Of a stretch of DNA of 64,000 nucleotides, positions 11,266 to 23,143 are shown in pieces. The stretch lies in contig KN834754.1 of the NCBI GenBank assembly GCA_000827265.1, positions 946,831 through 1,010,830 on the forward strand, written 5' to 3'. Source of the DNA: Collybiopsis luxurians FD-317 M1 (Eukaryota > Basidiomycota > Agaricomycetes > Agaricales > Omphalotaceae). Made by a program: the position numbers and the translations under genes. The notes below the pieces were generated by a model that was not told where the DNA came from, did no database searches, and saw nothing but the letters and a program-made list of their open reading frames with translations. Positions within the stretch are counted from its first letter, which is position 1, and the number at the start of each line of letters is the position of its first letter.

Positions 11266-13033
11266 CTAACCACCAAATCGTGCCAATCTTCGCCTTCTCA
11301 TATCCTCCAGATTCACCGGTTCGGCGGGTGTCTCAGGTTCGTCAGGCTCCAACGGAGCAGTGTCTTCAGAAGCAAGCGATTCGTCATCGTCAGCTCTAGA
11401 TTCCAGCGGATCTGGATGAGCTGTATTACTTGGCGGAGCAGGGGCAGGAGCATCCGAGGGTGGATTCCAATCTGCGGGCATTTGTTCTAGGGACGCTCGT
11501 AAAGCAGCTTGAAGCTCTTGATCTTCGTCGTCATATACACGGCTTTGAGCGAATCCTTGTGAGACGCGAGCACTCTGCCGACTATCGATATCCATGTCAT
11601 CCTCCTCGTCCTCGTCATCAGGTCTTCCGTGACCTTCTATCCTAGCCATCGCTTCGCTTTCCGCAATGGCTCGTCGTAGCATCTCTTCTTCCTCTTCCTC
11701 TTCCTGCCTTCGTCGAGCACTTGAACCTCCTCCTCCCGCTTCGATTTCTCTATGAGCTTGAGCCTGTTCTGCCAGCATTCTTTCATATATCCTGCGACTT
11801 TGAGCCATAGATCCAGCAATAGAATCATGCTCTTGTATAGGAGAATCAAGTGGAGATAATGAGGAATCAGCTGGTTGCGAAGGCGTAAGTGCCCCGGATC
11901 CAGAACCCGATGGCGGGAAAGAGGCAGTCGAAGGTAGAGGAATGGAAGTTCGTACAAGTCGGGGAGGTTCCGCAGGAGGAGAAGGGATATCCCGCCCTAA
12001 TGAAGCTTGCAAGGCCATCTGCAGTTCCACATCTTCATCTTCTAGACCTTCAAATTCCATTGAAACACCCCCAGGTCTTGGCCCATGTGTCCGCGTGCCA
12101 GAACCTTCACTAAGAGTCGATGCTATCTCATCCGCTTCTGTTTTTGGCAGTGACAGAGGAGCTTCTGGATCTGTCGGTCGCACAACAAAGACAGAGTAGC
12201 CTGGCATAAGAAGCATGAGTAATTTTGTAAAGTCTTGTAATTAATCAATACCATCCGCTTCAGCCTGTTGAAAGAGAGGTCAATTGCTCATTTTTAAAAA
12301 AATGATCAAAATGCGTACCTGTTGCAGAAACATTTGAAGATAAAGCTTAGATACCCATTCAGGCCCCGGGAGATAGGAATTAAGATTGAACCAGTGGCCA
12401 GATATGGTGCCGCCCTCCGAAGATTCCGAGGCACCAAAGCGTCGCAGCGTATACCAATGTTGTTGCTGATTGAGAATGAAAGCACGTTCCTCCCTAAAAA
12501 GCTGCGTTAACAGCTAATACTGTCTATGCGATCCCTACTTACTCTGGATGATCCTGGTATGGAAGCATTTGTTCTCCTCTCCATCGAAGCAAGCTGTGTA
12601 GAAGATCAGAAGAACCATTTGCAAAAATCATAATCATAATCAAATGACCTCAGACCCCAGACTGCCAAGGCATTTTCCAATACTTGGACAGAAAAGAAAC
12701 CTATGTCAAATGTGAAGAACTGATTCAATCTCCATTAACGAAGTACCTTACCTGTATCATCCATATTATGACTACCTTCACTCTGATTTCCCGCATAACT
12801 TCGCTCGAGGTCATCCAAATCACGAGCAATCTCGGATAGATCTACTGCTGAAAACTGACGTTGAGTCAGCTGCAGCATTATACCAAAGCGGAACTTTCAC
12901 GAACATAATTGCCTTGCAGGAGGTTGTTAAGGCTGTTTGCAGCACAGAGCATCGATCCTGGCTGTTGCGTTTCGTGATATAAAAGAGGCACTAGAGGACT
13001 TAATCCAGCGGGGACATTGGCCGTGGTATCCAT
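11266..13033 (-). CDS. ATXN3: Ataxin-3-like Josephin-domain deubiquitinase with UIMs
   Basis: This is a cysteine protease that edits ubiquitin chains. Exons 13033-12905, 12854-12752, 12700-12649, 12593-12543, 12493-12319, 12264-12252 and 12200-11266 give 485 aa. The Josephin domain shows the catalytic Cys in GSMLCAANSLNNLLQG, His in HWYTLRRF and Asn in NLNSYLPGPE. The C-terminal half carries three ubiquitin-interacting motifs (VELQMALQASLGR, EMLRRAIAESEAM, QELQAALRASLEQ) between acidic and Ser/Pro-rich linkers. No polyglutamine tract is present. One exon is only 13 nt. In the first and fourth introns the nearer AG is skipped; downstream acceptors restore Josephin residues such as NYFSAVDLSEIARDLD. 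The enzyme is nearly twice as long as the Josephin core. Confidence 0.93.
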
Positions 13034-13259
13034 CTCGATGTGAAGAAGAAAACAGCACCGCGTATGGACGCGCACGCGCGTCGATTATCTAGTGGGCGCC
13101 TGTGGGGCGCTTAAGCATCTAAGAAAGGCTTATTTTTCCAAAGGCTGAGACGCTATCGTCTTTTCTCAGAGCCTATAAGTATGTACATGATTAACCGTAT
13201 CAAGCAGCAGGGTATCTTCGTGATGTTATGCCGCTTGAAATCCGGCTTAATGCTACAAA

Positions 13260-14901
13260 TTACAGTAATTTTCCCAATGGCTTCACACCGTCAAACCCAC
13301 TGAAGTGGTCATAGACCATGGAGCCTCGAAGAAAAGTTTTCTTCACCTTGCCTCGAAGTTTAAGACCTACATACGGAGAGAGTTTGTTTTTGAAGTTTAG
13401 GGAATCTTTCGTGACCTATAAAGAGACAGAGTTATGAAGGAGGAGAATAAAAATGCATACAGACTGACTTCGAACTCAGCGTCAGGATCCCAAATGATAA
13501 AGTCTGCATCAAAGCCAGCCTCGAGTCTGCCTTTTTGGTTATGGAGCCTGGCATGGCGAGCAGTTTGAACGCTAGTCCAGTTCACGATTTGGGCGAGCGA
13601 TACTCCTCTCCGACTCCCCTCAGTCCACAAAAGACTCAGTCCTAGCCCGAGCGTACTGATACCTCCCCATGCGGCCATTATATCGCCTTCGTCAATTTTC
13701 TTCAGTTCCTGAACACACGGACTGTGATCAGATACGACAAAGTCTATGGTCCCATCCTTGAGCGCGTCCCAAAGCAACTCGCGATTATTAAATTCGCGTA
13801 TAGGAGGACAACATTTCGCTATCGTCTGCCCGCGAGGAATGTCTTCCGAGGAAAGACATAGATAGTGAAAACATGTTTCTACGCTGAGCTTTAAACCGGC
13901 AGCTTTTGCATCTCGAATGAGAGGAAGCGCTTCAGATGCACTTAGATGCACAATGTGGCAAGGAAGACCTGGAAACTTTTTCAGCAGGTGCACTACGAGT
14001 GAAATTGCATCAGCCTCCAAAGCTTGAGGTCTTGAATGAAGAAAAGTTGAGTATAGAGAAGGATCCAACGCTTTGTCTTCGCTGCGATCATGACGGTCCA
14101 ATTCAGCGTGAAAGAGGAGAGTAGTAGGCTGATTCTGATATAGACGTCAAGACCGATGCTCTCATCATTCAGTGGCAAAGACATACTTCCAGTACTTTCA
14201 TAGCTTCGTCCAGATCATTCTCATTGACGCAAGGAAACTCCTGCATTGAGAGTCGGTAAGGCGAAACATTCATCAAAGTGATGCGTACCTCTACTCCACT
14301 TTCAATAAGAAAGCATTTGAAACCTTTTACCCCATTTTCTACCAATGGCTTGAGATGGCCCTGACGAAGAGGAATGAGTACGCATGAAAGGTTGTGAACG
14401 ATCGCATGTACCTGATTCCCTGGTATCACACCGCCCCAAAACGCAACGTCGGTAAAGCACTGCCCGTGTGCGGCATCGCGTTTTGTGCAAAGGTCTGCGA
14501 CAGAGACCGTAGGAGGAATTGAATTTAGAGGCATATCTACCACGGTAGTTACACCCCCGGAGGCCGCAGCTTGGGTGCCTGTGTAGAATCCTTCCCAATT
14601 AGTCCTACCAGGTTCATTGAGATGCACATGAGCACTGGAACACAATCCGTTTTTTTGCGTTAAGTAATTCGCATCGTCATGTCATAAATTATTGCCATCC
14701 TTACTCCACTAAACCGGGAAGGACGACATTTTTGCCAGCATCTATCAATTGAGCGTGGGGCGGCAGGGAATCTTTTGACAGTATTTGTCGATGAACTTGA
14801 GCAATCTTCCCAGTGTCAGCATCGATAATGATTGTTGCCGGTTGGAGAAATTCGCTGTCAGGCAGTAGTACTTGGGAACTTTGGCAGATGATGGTGGTCA
14901 T
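13260..14901 (-). CDS. DAL1: Allantoinase (allantoin to allantoate)
   Basis: This amidohydrolase opens the allantoin ring in purine catabolism, allowing purine nitrogen to be used. Exons 14901-14705, 14634-14412, 14360-14289, 14240-14187, 14128-13469 and 13415-13260 give 453 aa. Metal ligands are visible in order: HVH of [16 protein letters not shown], the Lys of VKGFKCFL (normally carbamylated), His of LLFHAELD, His of [10 protein letters not shown] and Asp of VSDHSPC. The C-terminus ([15 protein letters not shown]) has the usual amidohydrolase end. In-frame codons upstream lack ATG, so the start is the ATG at 14901. No neighbouring urate or allantoicase gene lies in the window, so it is not part of a visible purine cluster. 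Confidence 0.94.
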
Positions 14902-15412
14902 TCTCAAAGCTGACGAATGTTGTATCTCATTGATCAATGTTATACCTTATCGCGACTCGGGCCGCCACGCTGTCATAGTCCATCATCTTCGCCGTGTTAT
15001 CTCAGTAGATATCTGCTTCTACAGCAGGTGAATTTTGCAACTAGCCTAAAATTGGGGAGTTGAGCCGAAAGGTATTCGCCCATTCCGGTGACTCAACGTA
15101 GATGATCAAACCCGCCTCCTTCGGCGAAGAGCGGGAAGATGGAAGCGACTAATGGCGGGGCGTGGTTGAGGGCATTAATTCTCATCACAGTTGTGCAACT
15201 GAGCAATCATTGAATCAAGATCAAGGAATGGCAAAGATCTAAAAAGTCAAGGGACACATAGCGCTAAAAGGTAGCGCCTATGAAATTGCTCAAGTTTCGG
15301 GGATTGCATCAAACTGAATCAGTCGGAGATCGCACCGCATCCGTAGAACCGCTCTCGCATATATAGAATTAATCCTTACAGGTTTCTGTGATTTTCTGTC
15401 CTCCACACCTTC
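14902..15412. promoter_or_regulatory. Divergent promoter region (allantoinase / Yippee)
   Basis: This 511-nt region separates two divergent start codons and must hold both promoters. No single binding site stands out. No ORF with family similarity is present. Confidence 0.4.
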
Positions 15413-16048
15413 ATGTCCCCCAGTGACAATGTTCCCTTGGGAGATCAGGACTCGTCAAAGAGCGCTGATTCTCCTCGCCGTCTACCCTCTCTCCCTCGAG
15501 AACGAGCATCATCTAGGCCCCTTCCACCAATTCCCCGAGCCCTCGCTTGCAAACAGTGTATGACCGTCATCACATCTATATCTCTCCTTCTTCCCTTGGA
15601 AGCTGTATGTATTCACGCGCCTCCTTTACCAGCGTTGCCAACTTACCATCATCCATCTTGAACTTAGATCCCTCCCGAGTCGAGAGCTTTCCGTGGCTTC
15701 TCTGGTAAAGCGTCTCTCTTCACGGAAATGTATGTTCGTCTTAATCACAGCCCACTTTTTTTTCTTATACAAGTTTGCAGTCGTAATGTCACTATGTCTT
15801 CTCCCTGCGTCCGCCTAATGGCTACTGGTGCCCACACAATGCAAGAACTTAGTTGTTCGAAATGTTCTGCATATCTGGGCTGGAAAATTAATAAAGCTTC
15901 TGAAGAGTCTGAACGCTGGAAAGAGGGGCATTTCTTGATGGAACTGGAAAACCTCTGCGCTCGTTTGGATCCAAGTTCCTCCCCTCGACCACGCCCTCGT
16001 CACCCACCGCGTCCTTGTTCCTCGAGTTCGGATAGCAGTCTTGAATGA
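15413..16048 (+). CDS. Yippee/Mis18-type zinc-binding protein
   Basis: This is a small zinc-binding protein of the Yippee family, whose members act in the nucleus or as substrate-receptor-like folds; its own role is unknown. Exons 15413-15604, 15668-15729 and 15781-16048 give 173 aa. After a Ser/Pro-rich leader, the fold shows the first zinc pair CKQC, then FRGFSGKASLF, TGAHTMQELSC, the second pair CSKCSAYLGWKI and the closing WKEGHFLMELE, all in family order. The C-terminus is a Ser/Pro/Arg-rich extension. Most Yippee proteins are about 120 aa, so both ends are longer than usual. Internal introns were placed to keep the Yippee motif continuous. Confidence 0.88.
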
Positions 16049-17156
16049 GAGTCTTCAATTACGCTTTATGTTTACGTTATTTTATGTTTTTTTTTTTCTT
16101 TTTCAAAGTCAAACAGTGTATAATAGCATGTATCTCTAGGTTGAACGCTATGACTCTTTAATTTCGATTTTACTACTTATCAGTTACCCTAGCAAATGCG
16201 AAGGGCTTATGTTTATTACTTTCACTTCACTAGGTCTTCTTTCGTTTATACCCGTCACCTCTTCTGCCTTTTACCCGATTTCATTCAATGCAAGATACCT
16301 TTCCTTATGAGCTTGGGTATAGCTGTCGGTAGAAATAGAAAGCCAGATATCAAGTCAAAAATTCAAGGTTCGAACAGCACCTAGATTGTTGTAGAGTTGA
16401 AGATCACTAATATATCATCCAGCACTTGTCAATCCACACTCCTTCAAAGCTCCGCCTAGTTGCGATTGATAGAATGGAAAGTTCTATCGCCATTCTGGTG
16501 TCAAGATGATATATATATATATCATCCAGGTATTTTTGAATTACTGGGCAGCAGTATACGGATCGCAGAATGGCGTATATCTTCTGATCAACAGCGTCGC
16601 ACTTTAAGGATAGAAAGCAGTATGATCATGATCAACAAGAACATACTCAACTAGCTGTGAAGCAGATGTACAGCGGACAAAATATATATAGTTGTCATTT
16701 CGCACGAACAAAGGCACTTGCACGCGGTGGTATGCTCCTGTCTGCTGAAGTTATCTGTTCGTATACATTCGTGCCTCTCGATCTTATCAGAATACCGTTA
16801 AACCGTTGAGGCGCCTTGAATTCTCAGTCCAGAGAGTTTACGTGGCTTATGTTCTCAATAACTTAGTAGACGTACTGATTTTTCAGTCGTATCATGATGT
16901 CCGGAAATTCTTTCCACTGTTGATCACGACGCGAGTATCATTGTATGCGTCTGCAGATGGACTTACGAGCTACTACCGCTCTTTTCTTCCGACAATTTGG
17001 ATGATTCTGAGAAAAATCTTTGTTACAACCGACTTGCAAATGTGCGCAGGAGTCGCGTCCTAGAACGACGCGACTCTTGTCACAGACGCGTCTTGATGCG
17101 TGACCGTCCGTGACCATAAGTCACGTTTGTGATTTTCTTCCTTGCGTCCATACACG
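16049..17156. other. Intergenic, AT-rich, with a short AT palindrome
   Basis: About 1.1 kb lies between tandem genes, with only short ORFs that have no family similarity. A perfect 22-nt AT-repeat palindrome sits at 16505-16526. The rest should contain the Yippee 3' end and the LSM4 promoter. Confidence 0.4.
16505..16526. repeat. Perfect AT-repeat palindrome
   Basis: GATGAT, then five AT units, then ATCATC form a self-complementary 22-mer. A related ATATATCATCCAG also occurs near 16409. It is most likely a microsatellite. Confidence 0.7.
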
Positions 17157-17831
17157 ATGGTGAGCAGCCGTTCAAGTTCCCAATTCCCCGATTATCCATG
17201 ACACTAATTTCTCCCTTCTTTACAGCTTCCCCTATCGCTGCTCAATGCGGCGCAAAATAAACCTATGGTAGGTGGCTTTCCACCGGTCTGATATTGGATC
17301 TTACTGTTCACCCTAGCTCGTAGAACTGAAGAATGGAGAGACTTTCAATGGACATTTGGTCAACTGTGACAACTTCATGAACATAACTCTGCGAGAGGTA
17401 TACCAAACAAACTCTGATGGCGACAAGTTTTGGAAATTAAAAGAATGTTACATTAGAGGAAGTACAGTGCGTGTTCAGCTGTGAATCGATATAGCCCACT
17501 CAACAGAATATATTTCGTTTCTAGATTAAATATCTGCGGATACCAGATACCCTTCTTGATGTTGTGAAAGACGAGCAAAATCGCGCTAGAGAGGCCGGAA
17601 GAAGTGCTCGAGGTTCCCAAGCAGGAAATAGAGGTGGTGCGTAAGCCAGGTGGAAATTTTCTTTTTTGTCCACTTATTTCGTCATTTTGTAGGCCGAGGG
17701 TCACTCGTGAGAGGAGGTTCGTTCTATGAATACTTTGCATTGGAGCCAAATATCTGACTAGCTACACTATTGCAGGACGGGGTCGTGGCGCTCCAGTGAG
17801 AGGAGGACGTGGCAGAGGACGAGGTACCTGA
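17157..17831 (+). CDS. LSM4: U6 snRNA-associated Sm-like protein LSm4
   Basis: LSm4 is part of the LSm2-8 ring (U6 snRNA, splicing) and the LSm1-7 ring (mRNA decapping). Exons 17157-17159, 17226-17267, 17317-17466, 17525-17636, 17693-17716 and 17776-17831 give 128 aa. The first exon is just the ATG. The Sm1 motif is [22 protein letters not shown] and Sm2 is [16 protein letters not shown]. An RGG-rich tail ([19 protein letters not shown]) follows, typical of fungal and animal LSm4 and of arginine methylation. The stop falls in what could be another donor (GTACCT), so a slightly different C-terminal end is possible. The core is unambiguous. Confidence 0.93.
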
Positions 17832-18520
17832 TAATAATTTTTTCCTTGGCCTGAAAATTTGTTTCGTGTACTTTTCCTGTATACCATCAGGTGAGCCTAG
17901 GCCTGTAATGTACTGTTTACCAATTGGCATAATTCTTCGTGGATTTTCGATCGTTGGATGCTCAAATATGCGCGCGCTCAACTCACAGTTCTTTCGTTGG
18001 CTGAACTGTCTATACACTGGCCTTCAAGTACAAGAACTGACATGGTTGACCTTATGTTCAACTTCAAACTCGTTCGCTTAAAGGGAACTGCAGAGGTTGC
18101 ATACGTGTCGCTTTGTTTGCAGGGTATCATTTGAACTGATAGATAACGGAGGTTGTATATGCCTCTGTCGACACATAATGGAGAAGGTGCTACGCAGGTC
18201 GAAATGGCTTTGGGAAGCCCAGGATAAAGCATGACAGGATTCTCTCTTGAGCGCTACCACTGATCGGCCAGGATGATCACAGCGATACCTGTATCAAGTG
18301 CCTATCTACTCATTCTGTAACATTCAACATTGACAGGAGATTAATCATCCGCGAGATATATTTTCTACACTAATTATAGTTCGGAACAGAGAGAACAAGT
18401 AGGGAGACTGCTTGTACTTAGAGGCAAATTTGAAGCGCCCATTGAGCGCCTAAACCTTTTTTTCACCGTTTCACGATCTCTGTTTGAGTCTATGACACGG
18501 CAACTGCGCTCTGTTGAACA
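17832..18520. other. Intergenic, no supported gene
   Basis: About 690 nt separates LSM4 and the TBC gene. Short reverse-strand ORFs are present but none shows a family motif. It should hold the LSM4 3' UTR and the next promoter. Confidence 0.4.
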
Positions 18521-20970
18521 ATGTCCACGGATGTTTCAGAGTCCAGCACAAGTGCTGTACCAGCTGCTGTGAATTCCTCAGCTCTGGACTCTTTATTTTC
18601 GCCTCAAGTCGCCTCATTTGCTCCTGAAGCAACCGAAACTCATGCTCGAGATTCCATCGCAGAATCTGAACTAAGCGATGTTTCTCTAGATGATGAAACG
18701 CTGGGGGATTTGCTTGTCAACAATGACAGTTCTGATGAACCACAACTCAAACATAAGCCAACTCCCCTGGATTTGGACTTGGAAACAGCGCTCACTCCCT
18801 CTGCCCCATCTCACAAGAAATCTGCGTCACTCACTACCCTTCGCTCTAGTCGACATATCTCTCTTTTAGTCAATCGTGATGATAAAATACAGACCAGTGC
18901 AGATGGTCAGCACAAGCTACAAGAGGAGTTTGCTCGGTTACAAAAGGAGCAGCAGGAGGATGGAAGCGTGGATAATCAAATTGGGCCACCAACTCCCGGT
19001 CTCAGTGCTGGTATTGACTGGGGTATGTCACAACTATCTATGTAGTTCTGGCCACTTATAGTCTGGTCACTTATTGATTGCTAGGTTTTTGGGGTCTGGT
19101 TATTTCCGGTGAGTCCTCCATGCTGCCGCTAGACTCGATATACCAAAGCGCCTGAAGATTATCAGAAGTTTGCATCTGAGAGGCCGGAAGAGCTAGCGCA
19201 GGCCATTGCTAAAGGCATACCATCAACTCTGCGTGGAATGATGTGGCAATTGATGTACTAATTCCGATTTCCTTACTTGCTGTTCAACTCACACCCTATT
19301 TGCAGGGCTGCATCCAAGGATCCCGACCTTGAGGGCACATACCTCAAACTTTTAAAAGAAAGCAGTATTCATGAAAAGGCCATCTTGCGCGATTTAGGAA
19401 GGTGGGAAATCGTTGTCTCAATCCAGGTCATTATGCTCGACTAACACTTGAACACTTCAGAACCTTTCCACATCACGATTTCTTCACTGACGGGCAAGGC
19501 ATAGGACAAGAGAATTTATACAATGTTCTCAAAGCGTATTCAAAGTAAGCACTCTTTGGTACGGTTCTCTGGCATGCCGTCGATGAAGAGTCGATTTTTC
19601 CAAGTTTTGACCCTCAAGTGGGGTATTGTCAAGGCCTACCGTTTGTTGTGGCAATCTTGTTGTTGAATGTAAGTGAATACTTATGGGCAGATTGTTTTCA
19701 CTCACACGTTTTCAAAGATGCCTGATGAAGAAGCCTTTTCTCTTCTAGTGCGTCTGATGCAAGTGTATGACCTTCGAGGCCATTTTCTCCCGGAGATGCC
19801 AAAACTACAACTACGATTAGTGAGCGATGATTTTGCTACTCTGCACTTTCGCTTATTTTTCTAAACAGTTTCAGGTGTGACCGAAGTCTCAGAGATGTCT
19901 CGCACTTCACTTAAATGGTATTAGTTCGACCGTCTAATAGAAGAATTACTTCCTGTTCTCCATGTCCATTTCTTGCGACAAGGAATTAAATCGAGCATGT
20001 TCTGTTCACAGTGGTTTCTGACAATGTTTAGCTATCGGTCAGTGCTCCTGTCGCTTAATTTGTTTCTATGCTAACACCTCTGATAGTTTTCCTCTTGAGA
20101 TTGTCTTTCGAATATACGATAATTGCTTGGCAAGTGGAATCGAAGCAATCTTTGGTTTCAGTATAGCATTACTGCAAAAGAACGAAGACCTTTTGTTGAA
20201 TCTCAAATTTGACGATATACTTGCTTTTCTCAACACAAAGTTGTTCGATCGATACAAGGTCAAGTAATATACCTCTTCCAGTCCTCTCAGCCGTACCGAC
20301 TCCCTCCTAGATTGATCCCAAAGAAGGAGAAGAAGCAAAGGAAATCAGATACCGAGTGGACGAATTCGTCAATGATGCTGTCTCTCTTCGAATTACTCCG
20401 TTCATGCTAGACAGCTACAGTCACGAATACGAGGAGAAAGTTGTGAGTTGTAAAGGATGCCTGCTTCTCCGGCACTGGTTTGAATTGGTTTCCAGCGAGA
20501 AACGAACAAACATGCTCTAGAGGTCGATGAGCTTCGTAGCAGCAATCGCGCACTGTCGGCGCAAGTGTAGGTACTGTAAATTTAGCCCTCATTTTTCTTC
20601 TGACCTCGTTACAGTAAAAGTCTTGAGGCCAATCTGGCTCAACTCAATGTTGAGCATGTCGAACTTCTGGCAAGTTGATTCGCCCTTCATCTTCATTCCC
20701 CCGACTTGCTGATTCTCGTCGATTAGAATGAATTAGTCAAGGCCAGACTTCGGAATGAGGAGATGGAAGGAGAGCTTGTTCGATATAAACTATTGTGAGT
20801 TTTGCTCAGTTTCTTTTTTTTTCTCCCATGTCATCCCTATCAAAACGACATTCAGGTATGCAGAAGCCATGCACGAGAATGAAGATGCTCAGTCTTCGAA
20901 TCGCTTGTCGTTCAGAAATCAATTATTCAACGGTCTCAAGCGAGGAAGTGGCGGTTCCAAAGGGTCGTAA
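18521..20970 (+). CDS. TBC-domain Rab GTPase-activating protein (GYP5/EVI5-like)
   Basis: This protein accelerates GTP hydrolysis on a Rab in membrane traffic. It has 15 exons: 18521-19022, 19085-19108, 19158-19254, 19306-19401, 19461-19544, 19605-19668, 19718-19819, 19869-19874, 19925-20037, 20087-20258, 20311-20442, 20496-20566, 20615-20669, 20727-20794 and 20856-20970, giving 566 aa. A disordered acidic N-terminus leads to DWGFWG, then the TBC domain with its Arg finger (IPSTLRGMMWQLM) and Gln finger (VGYCQGLPF), and conserved IKSSMFCSQWFLTMFSY. A coiled coil follows (residues about 465-540), as in GYP5 and EVI5. One exon is 6 nt and encodes Phe-Gln of LFQFDRL. The intron at 20670 starts with GC (GCAAGT). 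Which Rab it serves is not decidable. Confidence 0.9.
19869..19874 (+). other. 6-nt micro-exon of the TBC gene
   Basis: TTTCAG lies between two introns of 49 and 50 nt. Including it restores LFQFDRL, a conserved TBC segment; skipping it would delete two residues in frame. Confidence 0.7.
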
Positions 20971-20971
20971 G

Positions 20972-22919
20972 ATGGGATTTATCGGGATGACATTCTCATC
21001 TTTGTATCGTAAGGTTGCGTCCTGCAGCGCGCTAGAATTTGTGCTTTGTATAAGTAGTCGCTTGAAGCAGATGGTCTGTAATGAATTGTGCCGCGAGCGC
21101 TTTGATTTGTTCTCAACTTTCATGTCCCGATTGCTGGTCGATGGTTGGCAAGTGGTTATCGGCATCGAAACGCACGTCCAAATCAAATCCAGTCAAAAGC
21201 TGTTTTCAAGCGCACCTTTTTCGCTTTTGAGTCATCGGCCCAATACACGATTCAACGCGTTCGACGCAGCCTTTCCCGGGACTTTGCCTCGACTCAATAG
21301 GAAATGTCTGGATCTCGCTCTTAGAGCTGCCTTGGCTCTCAACTGTTCTATAAAAGAGTATTCTTCGTTTGACCGAAAACATTATTTCTACTCCGACCAG
21401 CCTGCTGGCTACCAAATCACTCAGCATTATTTGCCATTCGCCGTTAGCGGCCTTTTTACACCTCCCAAACTTGGTATTCCCGTGCGAATTAAACAGATTC
21501 AGCTGGAGCAGGTATGCACCTTCCAAAAAAGCTATTCATACCTAAAAACTTCTCGATAGGACACCGCCAAATCTGTCGCGAATCCTCAAACGAAAACTGC
21601 ACTCATCGACTTAAACAGAGCAGGCACGGGTTTGCTAGAGATTGTGACAGAGCCTGACCTCAGAAACCCAGAGCAAGCAGCGGATTATGTACGGTCTTTA
21701 CAAGAGCTTTTGCGTGCTGTAGGCGTTAGCGATGGGAATATGGACGCGGTGAGTATGAGATTTTGTCCCAGCTTCCAGACTTTATTTTACCTTTAATGCT
21801 AAGGGATCTATGCGGTGCGACGTGAACATCTCGATCAACCGACCAGGCGAACCTCCAGGGACACGTTGCGAAGTTAAGAACATCAACAGCATCAAATTCA
21901 TGGTCGCTGCAATAGGTCTTTTGAATACACATCTTTTCTCCAGCTGTCTCTAATTTAGTATTTAGAGTACGAAATTCAACGGCAAAGAAAAATCTTAGAA
22001 CGTAATTCGTCTGGAAAAGTCCCTCAAGAAACTCGCGGATTCGACCATGATAGTTGGAGGACCTTTAAGATGCGTTCGAAAGAAGATGCCCCCGACTACC
22101 GATACATGCCTGATCCCAATCTTGGTGTGCTTGTTTTCAGCCAGGTATTGATATCTTTTTCATGTTTTCCTTGTGAGTGGCATTCTTACAATATGTAGGA
22201 ACACATCGACAGAGTTAGACGAGAGATGCCTCCGCTTCCTGCTCTCACCCGTGCGCGCCTCCTCGAGACCTACACTTCGAAGGGTGTCACCGAAAACAAT
22301 ATTGATGTTCTGATGAATCTTGACGCAATCCGTGATATACCTTTCGACGGTGCTGAAGAATCAACCATCGGTGCTGTCGCATATTTTGAACTATTATGCT
22401 CAGAAGGCAGAGACCCAAAATTCGTAATTAACTGGTTAGCGATTCTGCTGTTCTATCTATGCGCATTTTTTGAAAGTCGTGTTCGATAGGATAATACAGA
22501 ACCTCCTCGGACAATTATCAGCGCTAGGGAAGCCGTTCAGCTCAGCGTACATTCCAGTTGACCGAATGGGGGAATTACTTGATCTCGTCACCGCAAAACA
22601 GATGACGCGACCATCGGCAAAACTTCTACTAAAGCAAATGCTCTTGTCAACGCCCGACAAGTCTGTCAAGCAATTGGCAACAGAGATGGACCTGCTCACT
22701 GCAACCTCTTCAGATCGGAAATCTATATCGGCCAACAATGACGACCCACTGCGCGAGGTGTGTATTCGCGCTGTGGATGCATTGCCGTCAGAGGTTGCGG
22801 CAATACGAAATGGGAACAAGAATGTAATCAACAAGGTTGTCGGCTGGATCATGCGAGAGACGAAAGGGAAGGTTGATGCAAACCAGGCAAAAGCAATCTT
22901 GAATCAATTATTACACTGA
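20972..22919 (+). CDS. PET112: Mitochondrial glutamyl-tRNA(Gln) amidotransferase subunit B
   Basis: GatB is a core subunit of the mitochondrial GatFAB/GatCAB enzyme that converts Glu-tRNA(Gln) to Gln-tRNA(Gln). Exons 20972-21511, 21560-21748, 21804-21915, 21966-22144, 22199-22434 and 22490-22919 give 561 aa. GatB signatures are clear: [25 protein letters not shown]-type [45 protein letters not shown], and a C-terminal YqeY-like helical domain. The start is uncertain. In-frame ATGs exist at 20972, 20987, 21071 and 21122. The longest was chosen because its segment ([13 protein letters not shown]) looks more like a mitochondrial presequence; 21071 would give 528 aa. The 20972 ATG is one base after the previous gene's stop. 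Confidence 0.9.
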
Positions 22920-23143
22920 TAGAGGTTTTACTGTGGTATACGTTAAACTTGAAGACCCGCGGCTGCCTTGTGTGCACCCCTGAAGCCTTGTCTTCGCAGT
23001 CCATGTAACCAATCGCGCAGCTTGAATATATGGGCTTGTGAGTCCATCCAAGTTTCTGTAAGGGCAAGGGCTATATACCCATTCTCATATCGCCTACTCG
23101 AAGATGAGTGACCATCCGTGCGAGTCAAACATTATCGAACAGC

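Noticed and set aside
13050..13100. A CG-rich alternating stretch upstream of the ataxin-3 start as a possible Z-DNA or regulatory element
   Set aside because: Too short and not repeated elsewhere; ordinary promoter sequence is the simpler reading.
16300..16385. Possible tRNA because of GGTTCGAAC-like bases near 16366
   Set aside because: No matching acceptor stem or anticodon arm could be drawn around it.
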